Part shown: positions 38,947-48,099 of the stretch, piece by piece | Layout of the letters: each line of letters opens with the position of its first letter | Numbering within the stretch: position 1 is the stretch's first letter | NCBI RefSeq assembly: GCF_022605525.1 | Contig: NZ_JAKQYJ010000001.1 | Location: 1,163,501 to 1,227,500 of the forward strand | Direction: 5' to 3' | From: Porphyrobacter sp. GA68 | GTDB lineage: Bacteria > Pseudomonadota > Alphaproteobacteria > Sphingomonadales > Sphingomonadaceae | Length of the DNA stretch: 64,000 bases | Notes under the pieces: model-generated | Told to the model about the DNA's origin: nothing | The model's input: only the letters and a program-made list of their open reading frames with translations | The model's database searches: none | Made by a program: the position numbers and the translations under genes

Positions 38947-39989
38947 CTGAACGGCGTCCACTCTTCCTCTTCGGGCAAAGGTGCGAAGATCGAGTCGATC
39001 AAGGCATCCGTCACTTCCTCGGCCGTGGCAGGGTTCCACTGCGGATCGTTGGTCTTGTCGACGATAACTGCGCGGACACCTTCGGCAAAATCCGGCCGGG
39101 TAAGCACGCGCGAGGCAATGCGATATTCCATCCGCATGTTGTCGGCGAAATCGTCCATCTGCCCGGCCTCGACAAGCTGGCGCAGCGCGACGGCACAGGT
39201 CTGGGGGCTCTTGGTGCCCAGAGTGTCGCGCTCCCTGGCTGCCCAGTCGCTGTCGTCGCTCTCCAGTGACCGCAGGATCGTCCGGTAATCGTCAGACGCG
39301 AAATGCTTGTTGATCCGATCCTCGTTCGCGGCCAGCCGCGCTTCTGGCGGAGTGACGGACAGCTCCGCCAGGATGCCGGCGATGCGGGAAGGATCGGCAA
39401 TGATACGCGCCTTGGCTTCCGGCAGCTTTTCGGCCGGGAGGTAGTGGGTGGCAAGACCCGTCCACAGGCATTCCGCTCCGTCCAGCCGGGCGCCGGTCAA
39501 GGCCAGAAACTGCCCGAGCCTGCCAGGCAGACGCGACAGGTGCCACCCGCCGCCGACATCCGGGAACAGGCCGATGCCGCTTTCGGGCATGGCGAAACGG
39601 GTGTTTTCCGTGGCAACGCGAAACCGGCAGGGCAGGGCGATGCCGACGCCGCCGCCCATGGTGATGCCGTCCATGAAGGCCACGATCGGCTTGTCGTAAG
39701 TGAACAGCTGGTGGTTCAGCCGGTATTCGTGGTGGAAGAACGCCCGGCCGCTCTTGCCCCCGTCGTTCAGCGCCGAATTGCGCAGGAATGCAATATCACC
39801 CCCGGCGCAGAACCCGCGCCCTTCGGCATGGTCGAGGATGATCGTCTGCACCGTGTCATCGCCGGCCCAGCCGGACAGCGCCTCGCTCATCGTCTCGCAC
39901 ATCTCCAGCGTCAGCGCATGCAGCGCCTTTGGCCGGTTGAGCGACAGGTGGCCGACCGCGCCGTGGGTGTGGGAAAGCACGTCTGCCAC
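38943..39989 (-). CDS. 3-hydroxyisobutyryl-CoA hydrolase
   Basis: 348-residue crotonase-fold thioesterase. Diagnostic pattern: [54 protein letters not shown] (catalytic Glu and Asp) and a C-terminal half longer than in hydratases. It splits 3-hydroxyisobutyryl-CoA, keeping toxic methacrylyl-CoA low. Start: GTG at 39989, spaced well behind GGGGA; a TTG two codons upstream overlaps the preceding stop. Confidence 0.9.
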   Translation of the reverse strand: MADVLSHTHGAVGHLSLNRPKALHALTLEMCETMSEALSGWAGDDTVQTIILDHAEGRGFCAGGDIAFLRNSALNDGGKSGRAFFHHEYRLNHQLFTYDKPIVAFMDGITMGGGVGIALPCRFRVATENTRFAMPESGIGLFPDVGGGWHLSRLPGRLGQFLALTGARLDGAECLWTGLATHYLPAEKLPEAKARIIADPSRIAGILAELSVTPPEARLAANEDRINKHFASDDYRTILRSLESDDSDWAARERDTLGTKSPQTCAVALRQLVEAGQMDDFADNMRMEYRIASRVLTRPDFAEGVRAVIVDKTNDPQWNPATAEEVTDALIDSIFAPLPEEEEWTPFR

Positions 39990-39991
39990 GG

Positions 39992-41143
39992 TCAATTCCC
40001 CTGCCGCAGCAGGTCGCGGCCGACGATCATCCGCATGACCTGATTGGTGCCTTCGAGAATGGAATGCACCCGCAGGTCGCGCCAGAACCGCTCGATCGGG
40101 TAATCCTTGAGATAGCCATAGCCGCCGAACAGCTGCAGAGCGTCGTTGACGATCTTCGAACCGCTGTCTGTCGCCAGTCGCTTGGCCATGGCGGAAAAGC
40201 GCGACTTGTCGGGCGCGTTATCCGTGACCTTGGCGGCGGCGAGGTAGAGGAGGGCACGCGCCGCTTCCAGATCGGTGGCCATGTCGGCCAGCATGAACTG
40301 CGTGTTCTGCAGGTCGGCGATCGCCGCACCGAACTGCTGCCGGTCCTTGGTATAGGCGACCGCTTCGTCGAGGCACCGCTGCGCCCCGCCAAGCGAGCAG
40401 GCGCCGATATTGAGGCGTCCGCCGTCCAGGCCCATCATGGCGATGCGAAAACCTTCGCCTTCATCGCCCACCCGGTTTGCCACCGGCACCATTGCATCCT
40501 CGAATATGACCTGAGCCGTGGGAGACGCGTGCCAGCCGAGCTTCTTCTCGGGTGCGCCGAAGCTGACGCCGGGGGTATCCTTGTCCACCACCAGGCAGGT
40601 GATGCCACGCGTCTTGTGCTCGCCCGTGCGCACCATGGTGACATAGATGTCGTTGACCCCGCCACCAGAGATGAACTGCTTGGTCCCATTGAGCACATAA
40701 TGATCGCCATCCAGCACGGCCGACGTCTTGAGGGCAGCCGCATCGGAGCCGCTGCCCGGTTCGGTCAGGCAATAGGAAGCGATGTTCTGCATCGTCACGA
40801 GATCGGGCAGGAACCGTTCCTTCAGCTCCCCGCCGCCGAATGCGTCAATCATCCAGCTGGCCATGTTGTGGATGGAGATGAATGCGCTGGTCGTGGGGCA
40901 GCCATACGCCATCGCTTCCATGATCAGCGCCGCTTCCAGCCGGCCCAGCCCGATCCCCCCGCTGTCCTCCGACACATAGATCGCACCGAACCCCAGTTCG
41001 GCCGAGCGCTTGATGACGTCGACCGGGAAGTGCTTGTTCTCGTCCCACTCTCCCGCGAAGGGCGTGATGTTGTCGGCGGTGAACCGCTGCGCCATCTCCT
41101 GAATCGCGCGCTGGTCGTCGGTGAGCTGGAATTGTCCGTTCAT
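39992..41143 (-). CDS. Acyl-CoA dehydrogenase (probable isobutyryl-CoA dehydrogenase)
   Basis: 383-residue FAD enzyme. It has YCLTEPGSGSDAAALKTSA, GTKQFISGGGVNDIY, DRQQFGAAIADLQNTQFMLA and the C-terminal YPIERFWRDLRVHSILEGTN with the catalytic Glu. It starts the valine operon and probably makes methacrylyl-CoA from isobutyryl-CoA. Start at the ATG at 41143, where the family begins (QLTDDQRAIQEMAQRF). The gene lies 46 bases from a divergent small gene. Confidence 0.92.
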   Translation of the reverse strand: MNGQFQLTDDQRAIQEMAQRFTADNITPFAGEWDENKHFPVDVIKRSAELGFGAIYVSEDSGGIGLGRLEAALIMEAMAYGCPTTSAFISIHNMASWMIDAFGGGELKERFLPDLVTMQNIASYCLTEPGSGSDAAALKTSAVLDGDHYVLNGTKQFISGGGVNDIYVTMVRTGEHKTRGITCLVVDKDTPGVSFGAPEKKLGWHASPTAQVIFEDAMVPVANRVGDEGEGFRIAMMGLDGGRLNIGACSLGGAQRCLDEAVAYTKDRQQFGAAIADLQNTQFMLADMATDLEAARALLYLAAAKVTDNAPDKSRFSAMAKRLATDSGSKIVNDALQLFGGYGYLKDYPIERFWRDLRVHSILEGTNQVMRMIVGRDLLRQGN

Positions 41144-41189
41144 GCAATTTGCCCTAGCGATGCCATCGGCGCAGGAAAAGGGTGAGTGG

Positions 41190-41582
41190 ATGAATAGGCC
41201 GGCGGATGAGCTGATCCTGGTGTTCAATGCCGACGGCGGCGCGGTGTCGCGGCTGATGGACGCGGTGCACAAGATCGTGCGGCCGGAAACCTACGAATGC
41301 GATCTGTGCATGATAACCCATGGCGCGCTCACTCAAAAACGCGAATGGACAGCTTTCGTGGAGAGTCTGGATATACCCACACGCGCGCTGCACCGCGACG
41401 AATATGCGCGCGAGTTCCCGAGGGCGCAGGTTCCCTGGCCGGCGGTGATGGTGCGGCGGGGGGCTAGCATGCCGGAAGTGCTCGTCAGCCGGGAGGAGCT
41501 GGCCGGGATGAATGGGGTGCCTGAGTTGGCTGCTGCGGTGGAGGCGAGGCTCACCCGCAGCGGATCGCCAAGATCGCCATAG
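41190..41582 (+). CDS. Conserved hypothetical protein (130 residues)
   Basis: Soluble protein with ADELILVFNADGGAVSRLMD at the start, then KIVRPETYECDLCMITHG (a CxxC pair and His), REWTAFVESL and a C-terminal PWPAVMVRRG. I have seen this pattern as a conserved hypothetical in alphaproteobacteria; no function is known to me. Divergent from the acyl-CoA dehydrogenase, sharing a 46-base gap. Its end overlaps the convergent I78-like gene by 32 bases. Confidence 0.75.
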   Translation: MNRPADELILVFNADGGAVSRLMDAVHKIVRPETYECDLCMITHGALTQKREWTAFVESLDIPTRALHRDEYAREFPRAQVPWPAVMVRRGASMPEVLVSREELAGMNGVPELAAAVEARLTRSGSPRSP

Positions 41583-41856
41583 TATCGTCGTAGCTGACAC
41601 GGATGCGCCATGGGTTGAAGGCTGTCGTCGCAATCATGTCAGGCGCTATCCACTCGAGATGGCGGGCGCGGCTCAGTCGCAGGACCTCAGCTCCAAGAGC
41701 AGCATTCGCCGTCCTGCCAAGCAGGGTTTGAGCAGACCGATCGTCGCAATGTCCTGCAGCGGCGGCGCGTTCGCGCAGGTCGCTGGATTGTGGGGCCAGG
41801 CAGCCGCCCAAAAACATGCCGGCAAAAACAGGGAGCAGGCGAGCTGCAGACCTCAC
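41551..41856 (-). CDS. I78-like peptidase inhibitor lipoprotein, diverged copy
   Basis: 101-residue exported protein. Signal peptide with lipobox (FAGMFLGGCLA, Cys about residue 19). The mature part resembles the upstream I78 paralogue: GHCDDRSAQTLLGRTANAAL and a C-terminal WRIRVSYDDTMAILAIRCG. The usual TMDYR segment is changed to TTAFNPWR, so the reactive region has drifted. GTG start overlapping the upstream stop (GTGA). It may inhibit a different protease, or be losing function. Confidence 0.7.
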   Translation of the reverse strand: MRSAARLLPVFAGMFLGGCLAPQSSDLRERAAAAGHCDDRSAQTLLGRTANAALGAEVLRLSRARHLEWIAPDMIATTAFNPWRIRVSYDDTMAILAIRCG

Positions 41857-42158
41857 CCGCAGGTAATCCGTTCCACCCGCATTTGCCGGTCATAGAACAC
41901 GTTTACCCGGTCCTGCCGGTAATCCATTGTCATGGCGCTGTCGGGCGGACCCCACCGCAACGTTCTTGCGCCTGTCAGTTCCAGCGCCCGCGCGCCAAGC
42001 GCGGGTGTGGCCGACTGACCCACAAGCTGGGCCGCAGCAGCGGCGTTGCAGGCACCGTCCGCACCCGCCACCCGTTCCGCCACGTCGGGGTCCATCGGCT
42101 GGCTCGTAGCGCATGCCGCCAAGGGCACAGCAGCCAGCAGAACGGCAACATATCTCAT
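41853..42158 (-). CDS. I78 family peptidase inhibitor, lipoprotein
   Basis: 101-residue exported protein with lipobox (AAVPLAACATS). The mature domain has GACNAAAAAQLVGQSATPAL, TLRWGPPDSAMTMDYRQDRV and NVFYDRQMRVERITCG, matching the I78 inhibitor family (serine-protease inhibitors of the elastase-inhibitor type). The ATG at 42158 has GGAGGTG upstream and overlaps the stop of the third lipoprotein gene. A coupled run of three lipoproteins is evident. Confidence 0.85.
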   Translation of the reverse strand: MRYVAVLLAAVPLAACATSQPMDPDVAERVAGADGACNAAAAAQLVGQSATPALGARALELTGARTLRWGPPDSAMTMDYRQDRVNVFYDRQMRVERITCG

Positions 42159-42637
42159 AAGCACCTCCGATAAGTGAACGGCCCGTGGGTGCCGTTCTCA
42201 TCCCTTTGCTGGCGCGTCAGCGTCTGCCCGCCGGCAGCAAGGCTTAGCACCTCCTGTGTCTCCCACTCCATGCCTTCGCCGGTATAGGCGACGGCGAGGG
42301 TAAGCTGATTGGCATCGCTGGCGATAACTTGTCCTACCGTTCCGCGGCTCTCGTAGAATTGCAGAGCGTTGGCCCCGACCACCATCAAGCCCTTGTTGTC
42401 GGGACGCGCCGGGTCACAGTCGTTTGCGGTCATTCCCCAACGACCCTGCATCGCGGCAGGGATCGTTCCGGCCGGGGTGACAAGGGGGCCGGGTGCGGCA
42501 GCCGTGATAGAGGGACTAGCCTCCGACGTGGATGCGCTGGACAGCGGCTCATCCCCGCCGGAATCCGTTGGCCCAGGCTCGTCCTGCGCGCAGGCGGCGA
42601 GGAGGAGGGGCAGGGCAAACGCAGTCGCAACCCGCAT
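42155..42637 (-). CDS. Lipoprotein, function unknown
   Basis: 160-residue exported protein. Signal with lipobox (LPLLLAACAQ, Cys about residue 16), a Ser/Thr/Pro-rich linker to residue 60, then a compact C-terminal domain (IPAAMQGRWGMTANDCDPAR, GVTVGQVIASD-like region and THGPFTYRRCL). Two cysteines in the domain could form a disulfide. First gene of a three-gene coupled run with the I78-type proteins, downstream of mmsA. Function unknown. Confidence 0.75.
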   Translation of the reverse strand: MRVATAFALPLLLAACAQDEPGPTDSGGDEPLSSASTSEASPSITAAAPGPLVTPAGTIPAAMQGRWGMTANDCDPARPDNKGLMVVGANALQFYESRGTVGQVIASDANQLTLAVAYTGEGMEWETQEVLSLAAGGQTLTRQQRDENGTHGPFTYRRCL

Positions 42638-42642
42638 ATCGT

Positions 42643-44142
42643 TTATCCCATTGTAGGAATGACAAACGCATTTTCACCGGTGGGCGATCCATCCGGCCAG
42701 CGCTGGGTTACGGTCTTGACCTTGGTCCAGAACTTCAGCCCTTCAGTGCCGTACTGGTTGGTGTCGCCGAACGCAGAGCGTTTCCACCCGCCGAAGCTGT
42801 GATAGCTGACCGGCACCGGGATGGGAACATTGATGCCGACCATCCCCACATTGACCCGCGCGGCGAATTCGCGCGCGGCGTGACCATTGCGGGTGAAAAT
42901 GGCGACGCCGTTGCCGTATTGATGTTCCGATGGCAGCCGAACTGCCTCTTCGAAGTCGTTTGCCCGCACGATCTGGAGAACCGGCCCGAAGATTTCCTCC
43001 TGATAGCTTTTCATCTGCGGCGTCACCCGGTCGATCAGCGTCGGACCGACGTAGAAGCCGTTCTCATGCCCCTGCAGCGAGAAGCCGCGGCCGTCGATGA
43101 CGATTTCCGCTCCTTCCTGTTCGGCTGTGTCGATCCAGTGTTCAACCCGCTGCTTGTGCTCGGGCGTTACGACGGGACCGTAGTGCGCATCGGGGTCGCT
43201 GGAGACGCCCACGCGCAGGGCCCGGATCGCGGGGATGAGTTTCTCACGCAGCCGTTCGGCCGTGTCCTCGCCTACCGGGACCACCACGGGCAGCGCCATG
43301 CAGCGTTCTCCCGCCGAACCGAACGCCGCGCCCGTCAGGTCATTCACCACCTGATCGAGATCGGCGTCGGGCATGACGATGCCGTGGTTCTTGGCCCCGC
43401 CCATTGCCTGCACCCGTTTGCCCGCGGCCACACCCCGCTGATAGACGTAATGCGCAATGTCGGATGAGCCGACAAAGCTGACCCCGGCAATGTCGGGATG
43501 GTCTAGAATGGCATCCACCATCTCCTTGTCGCCATGCACCACCTGCAACAGCCCCTCGGGCGCGCCTGCCTCCAGGAACAGTTCAGCGAGACGCACCGGT
43601 ACGCTGGGGTCGCGCTCCGACGGTTTGAGGATGAAGGCATTGCCTGCGGAGATGGCCATGCCGAACATCCACATCGGGATCATCGCGGGGAAATTGAACG
43701 GGGTAATGCCTGCGCCGATGCCAAGCGGCTGGCGCATGGAATAGACGTCGATGCCCGGACCGGCGCCGCCGGTGTACTGGCCCATCTGAACCGCTGGGAT
43801 GCCGCAAGCATACTCAATGACTTCCAGCCCGCGCTGAATATCGCCCTTGGCATCGTCGATGACCTTGCCGTGTTCGGAGGAAAGCAGCCGGGCAAGCTCT
43901 TCCATGTTTGCCTCGATCAGTTCCTTGTAGCGGAACATCACCCGCGCGCGCCGCTGCGGATTGGTTTGCGCCCATTGCGGCTGCACCTTTTTCGCGTTCT
44001 CGACGGCACGATCGAGCAGCGCCTTGTCGCCGAGCGCGACTTGCGCCTGAACTTCGCCGGTCGAGGGGTTCCAGACCTGGTGGGTGCGGGCGCCAGTCGC
44101 GGTGCCGGTGCCGCCGGAAATGAAGTGGTCGATGATGCGCAT
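42643..44142 (-). CDS. mmsA: Methylmalonate-semialdehyde dehydrogenase (CoA-acylating)
   Basis: 499-residue aldehyde dehydrogenase; catalytic C281 in GSAGERCMALPV. Also FNFPAMIPMWMF and KNHGIVMPDADLDQVVNDLT, both typical of MmsA. It converts methylmalonate semialdehyde to propionyl-CoA with NAD+ and CoA. Start ATG at 44142 with AAAGGAG upstream. The other valine enzymes are 1.5-7 kb away on the same strand, separated by the three lipoprotein genes and a divergent gene. Confidence 0.96.
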   Translation of the reverse strand: MRIIDHFISGGTGTATGARTHQVWNPSTGEVQAQVALGDKALLDRAVENAKKVQPQWAQTNPQRRARVMFRYKELIEANMEELARLLSSEHGKVIDDAKGDIQRGLEVIEYACGIPAVQMGQYTGGAGPGIDVYSMRQPLGIGAGITPFNFPAMIPMWMFGMAISAGNAFILKPSERDPSVPVRLAELFLEAGAPEGLLQVVHGDKEMVDAILDHPDIAGVSFVGSSDIAHYVYQRGVAAGKRVQAMGGAKNHGIVMPDADLDQVVNDLTGAAFGSAGERCMALPVVVPVGEDTAERLREKLIPAIRALRVGVSSDPDAHYGPVVTPEHKQRVEHWIDTAEQEGAEIVIDGRGFSLQGHENGFYVGPTLIDRVTPQMKSYQEEIFGPVLQIVRANDFEEAVRLPSEHQYGNGVAIFTRNGHAAREFAARVNVGMVGINVPIPVPVSYHSFGGWKRSAFGDTNQYGTEGLKFWTKVKTVTQRWPDGSPTGENAFVIPTMG

Positions 44143-44241
44143 GATCGGGCAAACTCCTTTGCCCGTGGACTAGCGCCGTGACCGCAGCAAAAGCAACCGC
44201 ATTGACCCGCGCCGCACCTTGGGGCAAACGCGGTTCCGCAG

Positions 44242-44315
44242 GCGGGTATGATGTAATGGTAGCCTGTCAGCTTCCCATGCTGAACGCGCGGGTTCGATTC
44301 CCGCTACCCGCTCCA
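44242..44315 (+). tRNA. tRNA-Gly (anticodon CCC)
   Basis: 74 bases with encoded CCA. Acceptor arms GCGGGTA and TACCCGC pair fully; the anticodon stem tcagc/gctga carries the loop TTCCCAT, so the anticodon is CCC. The T-arm has GGTTCGATTCC. It is divergent from mmsA. Confidence 0.95.
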
Positions 44316-44486
44316 CCGTTTGGTTCCCCACCCCACTCGCGCAGAATGTGGCGCCTGACTTCGCTCGCCAGCAGACGCAGAAGAACGAGAGCGCCATTAC
44401 CGACTGATGCTCGCGCGGTTCAGCCGGTAGGTTTCCACAAAAGGCCAGCTGACTAAACGGCCAGCATCATCGTTTCGCTGACAGGC

Positions 44487-44783
44487 TTAATTTCCGTTTG
44501 AGCCGCCGCGGCCGTGGTCGACATATTCCTGAGCCTGGCCGCGATGATCGTCGGACAATCGCCGCCATTCCGCTGCCGTGCGGCACACCTTGCGCTTGCG
44601 CACGTGAGAGCCGGTAACTTCCTGCACGCGGCAGATCTGCGCGTTCGGATCAGCAGTGGCAGCAGCGACGGTGGCCGTTGCCGGAGGAGCTTGCGTGCCG
44701 GGCTGAGTGCCAGTGTCCTGCGCCGAAAGCGGAAGTGCAGTCGCTGCCAGCAGGAACAATGGTGCGTAAGCCAGTTTGGTCAT
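44487..44783 (-). CDS. Small secreted protein, function unknown
   Basis: 98-residue exported protein. Signal peptide of about 21 residues (LFLLAATALPLSAQ), an Ala/Thr/Pro linker, then a basic module CRVQEVTGSHVRKRKVC RTAAEWRRL with two cysteines that may pair. This short module recurs in secreted proteins of sphingomonads; no function is known to me. GAGGAG precedes the ATG. It lies downstream of a TonB receptor, separated by a terminator. Confidence 0.75.
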   Translation of the reverse strand: MTKLAYAPLFLLAATALPLSAQDTGTQPGTQAPPATATVAAATADPNAQICRVQEVTGSHVRKRKVCRTAAEWRRLSDDHRGQAQEYVDHGRGGSNGN

Positions 44784-44829
44784 CTTCGATCTCCTCGTCC
44801 CGGATCGCTTAGCAGATCTGGCCCCAATG

Positions 44830-44854
44830 AAAAAGGGGCCGCCGTGGCGACCCC
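44830..44854 (-). terminator. Rho-independent terminator after the second TonB-dependent receptor
   Basis: On the minus strand: stem ggggtcgc/gcggcccc (one G-T pair) with a CACG loop, then TTTTT. It lies 26 bases after the receptor stop. The opposite strand also has Ts after the stem, so it could work both ways. Confidence 0.8.
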
Positions 44855-44880
44855 TTTTCCTTGTTGCTTAACGTGCAGGA

Positions 44881-47868
44881 TCAGAACTGCAGGTTGATGC
44901 CCACTGCGTACCGGCGACCCAGTGGGTCGTAGGTCGACGGATAGGTGTTGCCGCTGTTGAAAGCAGTGGAACCGATGGTGCTACCCACGATTGGCGGCTG
45001 CTTGTCGAACAGGTTGAACACGCTGAACACCAGATTGGCGTCATCGGTCAGTTCAAAGCGGGTCGACAGGTCGAAGTAGTGCTTCTCGTCGATCCGCTCG
45101 AACCGCGGCTGGAAGTCGCCAGCCGAGTCGTCTTGGACGCGCAGGTCGTCGATGAAGCGCCACAGAAGCGACACGGAGACCCGGTCAAACGTCAGGGTTG
45201 TGCGCTGCGAGAACGAGAACTCAGGCAGCGGCGACGTGCAATCGAGACCATACTGGCCAACGCACTCGACATTGTCGCTCAACGGAGTGGGCTGGAACTG
45301 CGACTTATCGGTCCAGTTACCCGCGAAGCTGAGTGCGAGTCCCGCGAAGCCCAGATCACGCTGATAGTTGGCGATGAGGTCCACACCGCTCGAGCGGATG
45401 ATCCCCTGATTCGTCAACGGCAGCGGCAGGCCCGGAGTGATCGCCACGTCCCCGTCAATACCGCCGGTGAGCGGGTTACGGCGGATGCCCGTGCAGGCCG
45501 GGTTCGTTGCAGCGCCTGCGCCCGGATCGACCGGGGTGGTTGCGCTGAACGATGGCGCTCCAAAGCAACGGAAGAACACGTCGCCGATGGTGGGTGAGGT
45601 GATCGCGTCGACAACCTTGATGTTGTAGTAGTCGGCACTGATTGTCAGCCCAGGGACGAACACCGGCTGGAATACAACACCAGCTGTGTAAGTGTCAGCC
45701 TTTTCAACATCGAGGTCGGGGTTGCCGCCAAAGGTGATGTTGATCTGTCCGGCCGATGGCGGCTGAATGAGGCCGATCTGTGCAGGTGTAGCACCCTGCG
45801 CCAGGCAGACCGCGCGCAGGTTGGCGTTCAGCGTCGGCAGAGCAAGCTGGCAAGGATCAACTGCGCTGTTGTCGAGGCCGGTCCGCAGCGGATCGAACAG
45901 TTCAGCCACGTTCGGAGAGCGGGTTGCCCGGTTATAGCCACCGCGGATCTTCAGGCTCGGCACTGGCTCCCAGCTGCCACCGATCTTGTAGGTGTAGCTG
46001 GTGCCGGTCGAGGAGTAATCCGAGACACGGCCACCCAGTTCAAGCTGAAGGCTGTGGAAGAACGGACGGTCGACGATCAACGGAGCGATGACTTCAACAA
46101 ACGCTTCCCGCACGTTGTAGCCATTCAGGATGTCCGGCGAAGCAGCGCCGTTACCCAGAACCTCACCAGGTGTCTGCTGCGCGATGTCCGAGGAACGACC
46201 GGCGCTGTAGTCCCGGTATTCGCCACCGATGGCAAAGCCGAAGGCTTCGGTTGCAAACGGGCTGGTGAAGCCGATGTCGCCGGAGATCACGCCGCGAACG
46301 GTCGCCAGCGATGAGATATTTGATCCGCTGGCCGAAGCGTTGATGAAGCCGAACGCTTCCGGCGTGATGCTGCCAGCGCCGCCGAAGATGTTCAGCGGAA
46401 CGCAGCCGTTAGCTGGGTTGCGGCAGACGATCGTTCCATCAGGCCCTCGGACAGCGTTCACCGCCTGACGCAGACGCGACAAAAGCCCGTTGTTACGCTG
46501 ACGCTGGATGTTTTCGCTCTCGCCATAGGAGCCGAACAGGTCAAAGCCGATGTTGTCGGTCAGATCGCCGCGAACACCAATAACCGTGTCGAACAGCGTT
46601 GTGGTGTACTCGGAAACGCGGCCACCGCCCTCTACAAACCGGCGCTGAACAACGTTGGTCAATTCGACAAAGTCAGGATTGGCAACAGTCTGACCCGCCG
46701 CATTAACAATGGTTGGGGTTGCGGTCCGCGCCGCCGTGCAAACGGCTTGAGTCCGGCCGGACGCGAGGCAAAGCGTGTTGGCGGCAGCGTCACTCAAAAA
46801 TGGGTTGGCGACCGCAAACGTCAGCGGCGAGCCGAATGCGCCCGACGGGGCGATGATGGTGGAAACAGTGTTCTTCGAGAACAGGCCCCGGGCGTACACT
46901 TCGATACCCGACGTGATCTCGTAGTTCGCCGCTCCGTAAACGTTGAACCGTTCAAACGGGGTCTGGAAGATGTTGAACGGGTTGAAGTTGAAGGCGTCCG
47001 CCGCAGTCGCCGGACGGAACACTCCATTGTCCAGAACGCGCGTTCCAGTGCCCGGGATCGCTACCCGTGTGGGAACACTCGTACCCGAACCGCCGGCATT
47101 GCCAGTGACCGAGTCGACGTTGAAGCGAGAAAAGTCACGATCGCCCTGGAAGACGGGGTTCGTATTCTGGTAACCGACCGAAAGAACGGCGTTGCCGCGA
47201 CCATCGTCGAAGTTCGCGCCGATCGTCAGGTCGCCGCGGAACGTCGCGCCATCGCCGCGTTCGGTGATCTGCTGGCTGAGGCCAATATCGATCCCGGCAA
47301 AGTTGCGCTTGGTGATGAAGTTGACGACACCGGCCACGGCGTCCGCGCCGTACGTCGTAGAAGCGCCGCCGGTCAGAACGTCGGCACGTTCGAGCAGGGC
47401 AAGGGGAATGTTGTTGAGGTCGACTGCGCCGCCGATGTTGGCAGGCACGATGCGACGGCCGTCGAGCAGCACGAGGTTCCGGTTGGTGCCGAGACCGCGC
47501 AGGTTGACGAACGACGCACCGCCGTTGCCGTTGTTCACCTGCGAACCGATCGAAGGAACGACGCCAGGGATTTCGCGCAGCAGTTCTTCTGCGACGTTGA
47601 CCTGCTGCAATTCGATTTCGGCTTCACCGATCGTAGTGACCGGAGCGGACGCTTCGATGTTCGGGTTGCGGATGAGCGAGCCGGTGACGACGATTTCCGA
47701 ACCGGGTTCGAACTGGCTGTCGGGGGCAGCGTCCGCGGGTGCGATTTGCACATTGGAGGCAGGCCGGTTCTGGTCGGTCGAGCTTTGCGCCAAGGCGGGC
47801 TGGGCCAGCACAACGGCGCTGGCAAGCAGCGTGCCGTTCAGCAGCTGGCGGCGGTAGGATGGAGACAT
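44881..47868 (-). CDS. TonB-dependent outer-membrane receptor
   Basis: 995-residue receptor. Signal peptide to about residue 27 (AQPALAQ); a TonB-box-like EIVVTGSLIRNPN; plug domain with EELLREIPGVVPSIG, NLRGLGTNRNLVLLDGRR and GGASTTYGADAVAGVVNFIT; then a long barrel ending AVGINLQF. Start at the ATG at 47868 with AGGATCC upstream; an open frame continues 60 codons further but without signal-peptide character. Ligand unknown. Divergent from the secreted protein at 48100. Confidence 0.95.
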   Translation of the reverse strand: MSPSYRRQLLNGTLLASAVVLAQPALAQSSTDQNRPASNVQIAPADAAPDSQFEPGSEIVVTGSLIRNPNIEASAPVTTIGEAEIELQQVNVAEELLREIPGVVPSIGSQVNNGNGGASFVNLRGLGTNRNLVLLDGRRIVPANIGGAVDLNNIPLALLERADVLTGGASTTYGADAVAGVVNFITKRNFAGIDIGLSQQITERGDGATFRGDLTIGANFDDGRGNAVLSVGYQNTNPVFQGDRDFSRFNVDSVTGNAGGSGTSVPTRVAIPGTGTRVLDNGVFRPATAADAFNFNPFNIFQTPFERFNVYGAANYEITSGIEVYARGLFSKNTVSTIIAPSGAFGSPLTFAVANPFLSDAAANTLCLASGRTQAVCTAARTATPTIVNAAGQTVANPDFVELTNVVQRRFVEGGGRVSEYTTTLFDTVIGVRGDLTDNIGFDLFGSYGESENIQRQRNNGLLSRLRQAVNAVRGPDGTIVCRNPANGCVPLNIFGGAGSITPEAFGFINASASGSNISSLATVRGVISGDIGFTSPFATEAFGFAIGGEYRDYSAGRSSDIAQQTPGEVLGNGAASPDILNGYNVREAFVEVIAPLIVDRPFFHSLQLELGGRVSDYSSTGTSYTYKIGGSWEPVPSLKIRGGYNRATRSPNVAELFDPLRTGLDNSAVDPCQLALPTLNANLRAVCLAQGATPAQIGLIQPPSAGQINITFGGNPDLDVEKADTYTAGVVFQPVFVPGLTISADYYNIKVVDAITSPTIGDVFFRCFGAPSFSATTPVDPGAGAATNPACTGIRRNPLTGGIDGDVAITPGLPLPLTNQGIIRSSGVDLIANYQRDLGFAGLALSFAGNWTDKSQFQPTPLSDNVECVGQYGLDCTSPLPEFSFSQRTTLTFDRVSVSLLWRFIDDLRVQDDSAGDFQPRFERIDEKHYFDLSTRFELTDDANLVFSVFNLFDKQPPIVGSTIGSTAFNSGNTYPSTYDPLGRRYAVGINLQF

Positions 47869-48099
47869 AACTAGGATCCTCGCTGGTTGATCGAAATCAG
47901 GACGCGCGCCGCACACAGCGACGGAAGTCTGGCGGCAACGGTTATTGAGTGAGCGCACGGCTCGCAATCGCTTAGTTGTCGTTGCAAGCAGAAGACGCCG
48001 CTGGTGTCGCAAAACAGCAACATTGAGGTTGCGGAGTTTTTCGCGCACAACAGACCAGCGGAAGCTGATCGACGCGGCCGTGCAGAGGGAGCGTAAGCA

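Noticed and set aside
46747-47874. 375-codon frame antisense to the second TonB receptor
   Set aside because: Low-complexity Val/Arg/Asp composition, shadow of receptor codons.
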